A DNA stretch of 16,652 nt from JBMOJK01 sp049315825 (GTDB lineage Bacteria > Patescibacteriota > Gracilibacteria > BD1-5 > UBA2023). Numbering within the stretch: the stretch's first letter is position 1; every line of letters begins with the position of its first letter. The stretch lies in the NCBI GenBank assembly GCA_049315825.1, contig JBMOJK010000022.1, forward strand, positions 1 through 16,652, written 5' to 3'. This document shows positions 11,931 through 16,652 of this stretch, piece by piece. The notes under the pieces were generated by a model. The model made no database searches. It worked only from the letters and a program-made list of their open reading frames with translations, and was not told the DNA's origin. Position numbers and translations under genes: made by a program.

Positions 11931-12175
11931 GATTCCCAGCTTGTTGAAAAGTATCTGTACATACTGTCTCAGCAAACAGTTGAGTTGCAAGATCGTTCTC
12001 GAAGAATACTGTAGTTTCTACTGGAAGAGGCAGCCTCCTTATTAAGTCCATATCGCGCCATAACCCAAAAATACCGCGCTGCTTCAGAGTATTTTAAAAC
12101 AGATTCAAATTTCGCTATAAATAATCAACCGCAGCAATGCGACTATTGAAAATGCTTGCATGCATGTATAATCTC
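11926..12175 (-). pseudogene. Probable frameshifted remnant of a minus-strand gene
   Basis: Three consecutive minus-strand pieces in different frames look coding. The first, about 12165-12120, reads HASIFNSRIAAVDYL and then hits TAG. The second, about 12115-12037, reads KFESVLKYSEAARYFWVMAR then YGLNKEA. The third, about 12051-11926, reads RRLPLPVETTVFFENDLATQ then LFAETVCTDTFQQAGNQ and ends at TAA beside the bidirectional terminator. No single frame joins them even with UGA as Gly, so I read this as a decayed gene with at least two frameshifts. Family not recognised. Its 5' part underlies the htrA promoter. Confidence 0.4.
12146..12172 (+). promoter_or_regulatory. Promoter of htrA
   Basis: TTGAAA (12146-12151), a 15-nt spacer and perfect TATAAT (12167-12172). 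The expected start is near 12179, leaving a leader of about 15 nt without a Shine-Dalgarno sequence. Confidence 0.55.
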
Positions 12176-12193
12176 TTCTTGTAATCATTTGTT

Positions 12194-13399
12194 ATGAAAT
12201 TTTCTCGACTCTTTTTGATTTCTATTCTTGTGTGTTTTGGGATATCGATCCTCAGTGCCTACTTGATGGTCCGATTTGTGGCGGGGCATATCGAGACGAT
12301 GCCCGTGACTAAAGATACGAAGGAGAATATTACTGCTACGACTGATGTGCCGACGATTTCCCCGAAGCTTGCTGATCTCGAATCTGGAGTGAAATGAATC
12401 GCGCAAAGAGTAAGCCCATCGGTTGTTTCGATCGTAATCTCAAAGGATGTTCAGACTTATAAGACTGATCCATTTGGGTTCTTCTACGAGCCAGCTGGTA
12501 CGATCAAGAAAACCGTAGGCGGAGGAACGGGGTTTTTCATCTCCAAAGACGGATACATCCTTACCAACAAGCACGTCGTTGCAGATACAAACGCTCAGTA
12601 CTCAGTTATCCTCTCGGACGGGACAGAGCTCATCGGTAAAGTTCTCGCACTCGATCCGACAACGGATCTCGCTATCATCCGTGCATACAAGGATACAGTT
12701 ACTCCATATAGCGATGCTAAGTTTGTCACGCTCATCGAAAAGAGTGAGGACATCGAAGTTGGAAGCTTCGTTGTGGCGATTGGAAATGCACTCGCACAGT
12801 TCCAAAATACACTCACTTTTGGTGTAGTTTCTGGACTCGGTCGTCAGATCGAGGCGGGAGATCAGAACTCACGAAGTTCAGAGCTTCTTTCGGGGCTTAT
12901 CCAGACAGACACGGCGATCAATCCAGGAAACTCAGGAGGTCCACTTGTAAACCTTGCAGGGCAGGTGATCGGGATCAATACTGCTGTGACAGCAGGGGCG
13001 AACGGGATAGGCTTTGCGATCCCGCTCTCGGCGAAGATCGTAGATTCACTCAAACGTTCGGTAGAGAAATATGGGGTGATCAAACGACCATTTGTAGGAG
13101 TTCGCTATACGCTTTTAACCCCTGATCTTACAAAAGCTTTGAAGCTTAACATGGACCATGGTGCGCTTTTGAATACCAGTGGTACAGATCAGGCGGTCAT
13201 CCCAAATTCACCAGCAGCGAAGGCAGGTCTAGAGAGTGGAGATATCATCCTAGAGGCAGAAGGAAATCTACTCTCTGTATCATATGGACTCAAAGAAGCA
13301 CTCTCTCAGAAGCTTCCCGGTGAGACTATTACCCTCAAAGTTTGGAAGAAAAAAACTGAGAAAACCGAGGTGGTGAAACTCACGCTTGGTGAATTATAA
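12194..13399 (+). CDS. htrA: HtrA/DegP-type serine protease, membrane-anchored, with PDZ domain
   Basis: 401 aa with one TGA (12395-12397, residue 68) read as Gly in the linker SGVKGIAQRVSPSVV. Residues 6-30 are a hydrophobic signal anchor (LFLISILVCFGISILSAYLM). The trypsin-like domain has the triad His127 (ILTNKHVVAD), Asp158 (DPTTDLAII) and Ser247 (NPGNSGGPLV), with the oxyanion segment intact. One PDZ domain occupies about 300-395 (FVGVRYTLLTPDL, then NSPAAKAGLESGDIILEAEG). HtrA proteases degrade misfolded envelope proteins outside the cytoplasmic membrane. The length is that of DegS/single-PDZ members. In the standard code the gene would be split after residue 67, separating anchor from protease. 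It has its own promoter and terminator; upstream lies gene debris on the other strand. Confidence 0.96.
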
Positions 13400-13454
13400 A
13401 CGAGAAGTCTCGTTCCTATGACGAACGAATACTTTGAAATCAATGCTTTATAAC

Positions 13455-13481
13455 AAAAATGGTCCATCGAGGACCATTTTT
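13455..13481. terminator. Terminator of htrA
   Basis: AAAAATGGTCC (13455-13465) pairs perfectly with GGACCATTTTT (13471-13481) around a 5-nt loop. Confidence 0.88.
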
Positions 13482-13568
13482 GTGACTTCACAGAAAAATG
13501 GTCGGATAATTGACACTCAGTTCATCATGTGATTCACTGAGAGTAGTTTACATTTGTCCCATTCAAAT

Positions 13569-14378
13569 ATGTCTGCCGTTTCATTGAAACTCCGAACGCT
13601 CACAACTTCATTTCTCGCTGCAAGTATCATGCTTACATCACTCAGTGTAAGTGCCGATGATGCTACTATGTCAGCAACTATGGTTACTTCAGCACCTCCT
13701 GGTGCAACTGCTACAGTTGTTTCAAGCAACCCATATCGTGCTAAGATTTCTGCTGAATTCCTCCTTCAGCTCGACCCGATCGTCGCAAAGATTTTTGCCC
13801 GCGGTCGCAATCTTTCTCAGGCAAATTATGTGAATTACCTTGCACAGATTTCTGAGCGTATGAAGGCGCTCATGGTAAAACCAGAGTATGCTTCTAATAC
13901 TGCTATCCAGAATATCATCGGATATATCGACTACGAAGTTTCTGCAGCTCGCGAATACATCTCAGCTGGAAAGAGCTTCCTCGGTGATCTCTCACAGTCA
14001 ATGGATGATATTTATGTAGCAAACAATGGAAATCTCAATCCATCTCCGGTCCTCATAGGTCGTCAGTCTACGGCCGTAACTTGTGCAAATCGTGGAGGAC
14101 TCGTCCTTGCTCTCATGACTGCTCCTTCTGACATGAACACAAGCGATGCAGACAAGACTCTCGAATATCGCCAGTATCTTACATGTATCGGTGGACCAGA
14201 TCCAGTACTTGGACGTTATGAAAGTAACTACGGTGCTCCATACGGTATGGTACGAAATAGTGGGTACCTCACAAAGTCTGACAGCATGAAGGAATGGGAG
14301 AAGACATCAAAGACAACTGTTAAGTATATTTACAACAGCCAAGCAGAGATTATCATGGTAGGTGACGGCTCAAATTAA
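13569..14378 (+). CDS. Exported protein of unknown function, about 269 aa
   Basis: From the ATG at 13569 the product starts with a signal peptide (MSAVSLKLRTLTTSFLAASI, then MLTSLSVSADDAT; cleavage likely at SVSA-DD). A low-complexity Ala/Thr/Ser/Met linker follows, then a helical domain (LDPIVAKIFARGRNLSQANY, and later TAIQNIIGYIDYEVSAAREY) and a C-terminal part with two cysteines (TAVTCANRGGLVLAL, and QYLTCIGGPD) that may pair. The family is not one I can name; the helical IGYIDYE-type segment appears familiar from exported Patescibacterial proteins but this is only an impression. I chose the ATG over the upstream in-frame TTG (13554), since the latter overlaps a TACATT -10-like hexamer. 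Monocistronic, between the htrA terminator and its own terminator. Confidence 0.75.
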   Translation: MSAVSLKLRTLTTSFLAASIMLTSLSVSADDATMSATMVTSAPPGATATVVSSNPYRAKISAEFLLQLDPIVAKIFARGRNLSQANYVNYLAQISERMKALMVKPEYASNTAIQNIIGYIDYEVSAAREYISAGKSFLGDLSQSMDDIYVANNGNLNPSPVLIGRQSTAVTCANRGGLVLALMTAPSDMNTSDADKTLEYRQYLTCIGGPDPVLGRYESNYGAPYGMVRNSGYLTKSDSMKEWEKTSKTTVKYIYNSQAEIIMVGDGSN

Positions 14379-14394
14379 TCCTTCCAGTTCACAT

Positions 14395-14434
14395 AAAACG
14401 CCCTCAGAAAATCTCTGACGGGCGTTTTATTTTT
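14395..14434 (+). terminator. Terminator of the exported-protein gene
   Basis: AAAACGCCC (14395-14403) pairs with GGGCGTTTT (14420-14428), with an inner TCAG/CTGA stem, followed by ATTTTT. Confidence 0.87.
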
Positions 14435-14474
14435 CGGTTAAACCTACACTTCAAAAAACCGCGAGTGAACCGGT

Positions 14475-14502
14475 TTGCAATTCTGCTTACTTCTGCTACA
14501 CT
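14475..14502 (+). promoter_or_regulatory. Promoter of hisS
   Basis: TTGCAA (14475-14480), a 16-nt spacer and TACACT (14497-14502). The expected start is near 14509, giving a leader of about 55 nt that includes a GC hairpin with a T-run. Confidence 0.55.
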
Positions 14503-14515
14503 CGATTTTGTGACT

Positions 14516-14536
14516 GCGCATAAAAGCGCTTTTTTT
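14516..14536 (+). terminator. Terminator-like leader hairpin before hisS
   Basis: GCGC (14516-14519) can pair with GCGC (14526-14529) around ATAAAA, directly followed by seven T. The stem is short, so it would be a weak terminator or pause, placed between promoter and start codon as in the rpsT leader. Confidence 0.35.
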
Positions 14537-14563
14537 AATCAGGACTCTCCTAAATATAAATAT

Positions 14564-15943
14564 ATGGCAGAACTACCACAGAAAGTCCGAGGAATGCAGG
14601 ACATCTTCGGCGAATATCAGCGCTACTTTAACTTTCTCAAGAAAGTGGCTCGTCATGAATTCCGAAAGAATGGATTCACACGTATTTCGACGCCTATTAT
14701 CGAGATGAAAGATTTGATCGTACGTTCCGCTGGAATGGGATCGGATGTTGTTTCGAAAGAACTTTATGAGTTTCAAGACAAGAAGGGGAGAGAGCTCGTG
14801 CTCAAGCCTGAGTCGACTGCAGGTGTTATGCGTTCGTACATCGAGAACAATATGATGGAAGAACCACAGCCGGTGTATCTTTATTATATTGAACCACATT
14901 TCCGATACGATCGACCGCAAAAGGGGCGATATCGTCAGTTTCATCAGGTAGGAGGAGAAATCATCGGTGAACTTGATCCGGTTCTTGATGCAAAGATGAT
15001 CTATGTTGGTTGTTCGATGCTCGACAGCCTTGGGCTCAAAGGAAAATATACAGTGAAGCTCAACTCGATAGGTACAGCAAAGGAGCGCGAGAAATACATG
15101 CTCGAACTTACAAGTTTCTTCGAAAATAAGAAACACTTGCTCGATGAGACGGATCTTGCTCGTCTTGCAGTCAATCCACTTCGACTCCTCGACTCTAAGA
15201 ACGAAGATACAAAAGAACTCCTCAAGGTTGCTCCGAAAATCACTGATTTCCTCAAGAAAGATTCTCTCGAGTTCTACAACAGTGTAAAGGAATACCTCGA
15301 TATCCTCGGTGTTGCCTACGAAGAAGACCACACCCTCGTTCGCGGACTTGACTACTATTCTCACACTGTTTGGGAATGGGTGGACGGCTCTGGACGAACA
15401 CAGGATGCCTTTGGAGGCGGAGGTCGCTATGATGAACTCGCAAAGGTACTCGGCTACAAGGAAGCCATTCCAGCAGTTGGATACGCGATGGGATGTGAAC
15501 GTCTCATCGAAGCAGTGATGGACGCGGGGGTAAAACTTCGAAATAAGGACTCGATCCATCTCTACTTCATCCAGCTCGGTGATGATGCGAAGAAGCTCAT
15601 GCTTCCGCTCTCGATCGAGGCCCGCAATCGCGGACTCAACTCGCTCCTCTCGCTTGGAACGCCGTCTCTCAAGGTTCAGATGAAGAAGGCAAATCGTCTC
15701 AATGCACAATTTGTCGCAATCGTCGGTATCATGGAGGCGAAGAAGGGGGTATGTCAGCTCAAGGACATGGTTCGTGGAACGCAGACAGAAGTAAAGATCT
15801 CTGAACTTCTCGACCGTGTATGTGAATTTGTCAATCCTTCAGAACTCGACTTCTACTCGCCAACTAAGGACTTCACGATCGAACTTCTACCAGAAGCTCC
15901 ATCAACAGAAGTAACAGAAGAAACTCAGTCTACACAGGCATAA
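14564..15943 (+). CDS. hisS: Histidyl-tRNA synthetase
   Basis: 459 aa from the ATG at 14564. Class II synthetase core: ELPQKVRGMQDIF at the start, TPIIEMKDL (motif 1 region, near 43-51), motif 2 PHFRYDRPQKGRYRQFHQVG near 111-130, the histidine-binding LVRGLDYYSHTVWEW near 258-272 and AFGGGGRYDELAKVLG near 282-297, and motif 3 VGYAMGCERL near 305-314. A C-terminal anticodon-binding domain follows (SIHLYFIQLGDDAKKLM, then FVAIVGIMEAKKG). It charges tRNA-His with histidine. The last 20 residues are an acidic Glu/Thr tail not needed by the family. An earlier start at 14465 would add residues encoded by the leader and promoter and is rejected. No in-frame TGA. The terminator begins 2 nt after the stop. 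Confidence 0.97.
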   Translation: MAELPQKVRGMQDIFGEYQRYFNFLKKVARHEFRKNGFTRISTPIIEMKDLIVRSAGMGSDVVSKELYEFQDKKGRELVLKPESTAGVMRSYIENNMMEEPQPVYLYYIEPHFRYDRPQKGRYRQFHQVGGEIIGELDPVLDAKMIYVGCSMLDSLGLKGKYTVKLNSIGTAKEREKYMLELTSFFENKKHLLDETDLARLAVNPLRLLDSKNEDTKELLKVAPKITDFLKKDSLEFYNSVKEYLDILGVAYEEDHTLVRGLDYYSHTVWEWVDGSGRTQDAFGGGGRYDELAKVLGYKEAIPAVGYAMGCERLIEAVMDAGVKLRNKDSIHLYFIQLGDDAKKLMLPLSIEARNRGLNSLLSLGTPSLKVQMKKANRLNAQFVAIVGIMEAKKGVCQLKDMVRGTQTEVKISELLDRVCEFVNPSELDFYSPTKDFTIELLPEAPSTEVTEETQSTQA

Positions 15944-15944
15944 T

Positions 15945-15984
15945 AAAATCCCTCCAAAGCTTACGAGCAAAAGGAGGGATTTTT
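15945..15984. terminator. Shared terminator between hisS and the minus-strand lipoprotein
   Basis: AAAATCCCTCC (15945-15955) pairs perfectly with GGAGGGATTTT (15973-15983); the loop carries a GCT/AGC mini-stem. It lies between two convergent genes and can serve both. Confidence 0.87.
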
Positions 15985-15986
15985 TA

Positions 15987-16223
15987 TTATTTCGATGTTG
16001 ATCCAGTAGAACCAGTAGCGGTTGAACCACTTGCACTTGCTCGATATGCATCTTCGATGATCGAGTTGAGATCTGAGGTGAAACCAGTGTTCGTTGCTCA
16101 GAGTGCTCCGGTTGCGATTGGATTGGGTGTTGGCTCTGATGGAGTTTTTGGGGCTTCTGGGGTACTACCACAAGAAGCAAGCGTACAAGCGAGTACGACA
16201 GTGAGAGAGATTTTTTTGAACAT
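15987..16223 (-). CDS. Small lipoprotein, 78 aa, Pro/Thr/Ser-rich
   Basis: The minus-strand frame from ATG 16223 to TAA 15987-15989 has one TGA (16098-16100), read as Gly in IATGALGATNTG. The N-terminus MFKKISLTVVLACTLASCGS is a lipoprotein signal with lipobox LASC (Cys18). The mature part is a flexible TPEAPKTPSEPTPNPIATG spacer, a short helix-like SDLNSIIEDAYRAS and an S/G/T tail. With TGA as a stop it would end after about 41 residues. It has no recognisable domain, and its role is unknown. Like the lipoprotein at 3243-3797 it begins CGST after the lipobox. Single gene convergent with hisS. Confidence 0.72.
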
Positions 16224-16421
16224 GACTTGATGGTATTCGACTATACAGCTTTTCCAAGACAAAGTTTGTCGAGCTTTAATGTGTATGTTTCATAATGGTC
16301 AGTCCAAGCGAGGATGTGTTATAGATATGATTGATTAAAAATTTCAACACCTGGGATCAAAAGCACTAACTGAACAAAGACTTACATAACCGATCGGTCA
16401 AATGCTTACACGATATATTGT
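16224..16421. other. Intergenic region without a recognisable gene
   Basis: About 200 nt of AT-rich sequence. Stop codons TAA/TAG break every frame, even with UGA as sense. I see no RNA gene. It should contain the promoter of the minus-strand lipoprotein, but no clear hexamer pair stands out. Confidence 0.5.
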
Positions 16422-16523
16422 ATGCTAGAAAAAAATAAGAATCCTGTGGGATATTCCGCAGGATTCTTTGTAGATATTTTCACTGTTTTTTGTTCAAAGA
16501 ATCAAGAAAGTGGAGAATTATAG
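16422..16523 (+). CDS. Possible 33-aa small ORF
   Basis: ATG at 16422 to TAG at 16521-16523, 33 residues (MLEKNKNPVGYSAGFFVDIF, then a polar end). A TATATT lies 2 nt before the ATG, too close for its promoter, and there is no Shine-Dalgarno sequence. The frame runs through the 16437-16468 hairpin, so it may be fortuitous. Confidence 0.15.
   Translation: MLEKNKNPVGYSAGFFVDIFTVFCSKNQESGEL
16437..16468. terminator. Long hairpin, terminator-like on the minus strand
   Basis: 16437-16450 pairs with 16455-16468 (14 bp including two G-T pairs, loop ATAT; core AAGAATCCTG/CAGGATTCTT). On the minus strand it is followed by ATTTTTTTC, a good terminator tail; on the plus strand only by TTG. No gene is visible that it would end on the minus strand. 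Confidence 0.5.
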
Positions 16524-16543
16524 AAAATAGTGTGAATTTCCTT

Positions 16544-16571
16544 TTGACAGAGTTATCAAAAATCATATGAT
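16544..16571 (+). promoter_or_regulatory. Strong promoter, probably of an rRNA operon
   Basis: Perfect TTGACA (16544-16549), a 16-nt spacer and TATGAT (16566-16571). The expected start is near 16578. The leader that follows has no start codon with a long frame but carries hairpins and a boxA-like element. Confidence 0.65.
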
Positions 16572-16652
16572 GCTCGGGCTCAATTTTCTGACGAGCATGC
16601 TCCTTAACCCGCACACAAGAAGACGAAGTCTTCTTGAGAGAAAGATACAACA
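16570..16652 (+). ncRNA. Probable rRNA leader: hairpins and boxA-like antiterminator (partial)
   Basis: ATGCTCG (16570-16576) pairs with CGAGCAT (16592-16598). TGCTCCTTAAC (16598-16608) closely matches the boxA antitermination sequence TGCTCTTTAAC of rRNA operons. AAGAAGAC (16617-16624) pairs with GTCTTCTT (16628-16635), loop GAA. No conserved 16S 5' sequence is reached before the window ends, so the rRNA gene itself is inferred to lie further right. Confidence 0.5.

Noticed and set aside
13510..13554. TTGACA (13510-13515) with TACATT (13549-13554) as one promoter
   Set aside because: The 33-nt spacing is too long, and no good -10 lies 16-18 nt after the TTGACA.
14465..14563. N-terminal extension of HisRS
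   Set aside because: It covers the predicted promoter and the GCGC/T7 hairpin, and the family starts near ELPQKVRGMQD.
14573..15709. A 378-codon open frame antisense to hisS
   Set aside because: It lies entirely opposite the well-supported hisS gene; its Ile/Ser/Phe/His-rich composition is the usual reverse shadow of a coding frame with regular codon bias.
100..16100. UGA as selenocysteine, tryptophan or cysteine
   Set aside because: No selenoprotein family or SECIS-like element is involved. Conserved positions in Nudix, RecF and YmdB need Gly, not Trp, Cys or Sec; the tRNA-Cys here has an ordinary GCA anticodon.
1..16652. CRISPR array, prophage or insertion sequence
   Set aside because: I saw no regularly spaced direct repeats of 23-40 nt, no terminal inverted repeats around a transposase and no recognisable integrase or phage gene.

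Overview
The window reads as a chromosomal segment of a Candidate Phyla Radiation (Patescibacteria) bacterium that translates UGA as glycine (NCBI code 25). This fits Gracilibacteria/BD1-5 or Absconditabacteria/SR1; the moderate GC content leans towards Gracilibacteria. Direct evidence: every recognisable gene ends in TAA or TAG and none in TGA, while in-frame TGA codons fall where conserved families need glycine. All three glycines of the Nudix box, the invariant glycine of the RecF ABC signature and a conserved YmdB glycine are TGA. Read with the standard code, a dozen genes here look truncated or broken. Shine-Dalgarno sequences are nearly absent, and several genes have a -10 hexamer exactly 6 nt before the ATG, which suggests leaderless mRNAs.

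Layout. 1-362: 3' end of a plus-strand gene and a bidirectional terminator. 361-2808: an AT-richer minus-strand island of six small genes (two unknown proteins, a DUF2809-type membrane protein, a short membrane protein, a secreted-like unknown and a Nudix hydrolase), rich in UGA-Gly. 2809-3212: a strong hairpin, two tRNA-like T-arm segments and a tRNA-Cys(GCA) with its own promoter and terminator. 3213-4157: a minus-strand pair, a 3-TM protein followed by a lipoprotein. 4158-4203: a divergent control region. 4204-5599: gatC then recF. 5674-7344: a large exported Ig/FN3-repeat surface protein with a C-terminal membrane anchor. 7435-9035: the translation operon rpsT-infC-rpmI-rplT behind a strong promoter and a terminator-like leader hairpin.

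9067-11930: yidD, a PAP2-phosphatase/DedA pair (possible undecaprenyl-phosphate handling), a Bcp peroxiredoxin and the phosphodiesterase ymdB. 11926-12175: debris of a frameshifted minus-strand gene. 12194-13481: a membrane-anchored HtrA/DegP protease. 13569-14428: an exported protein of unknown function. 14475-15983: hisS with its own promoter and leader hairpin. 15987-16223: a small minus-strand lipoprotein. 16224-16652: mostly intergenic, ending in a strong promoter, hairpins and a boxA-like sequence that look like the start of an rRNA operon lying beyond the window.

Functionally the window combines core translation (S20, IF3, L35, L20, HisRS, GatC, tRNA-Cys), replication/repair (RecF), envelope biogenesis and quality control (YidD, PAP2, DedA, HtrA, lipoproteins, surface protein) and stress or RNA/nucleotide turnover (Bcp, Nudix, YmdB). 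I found no phage genes, no CRISPR array and no intact insertion sequence.
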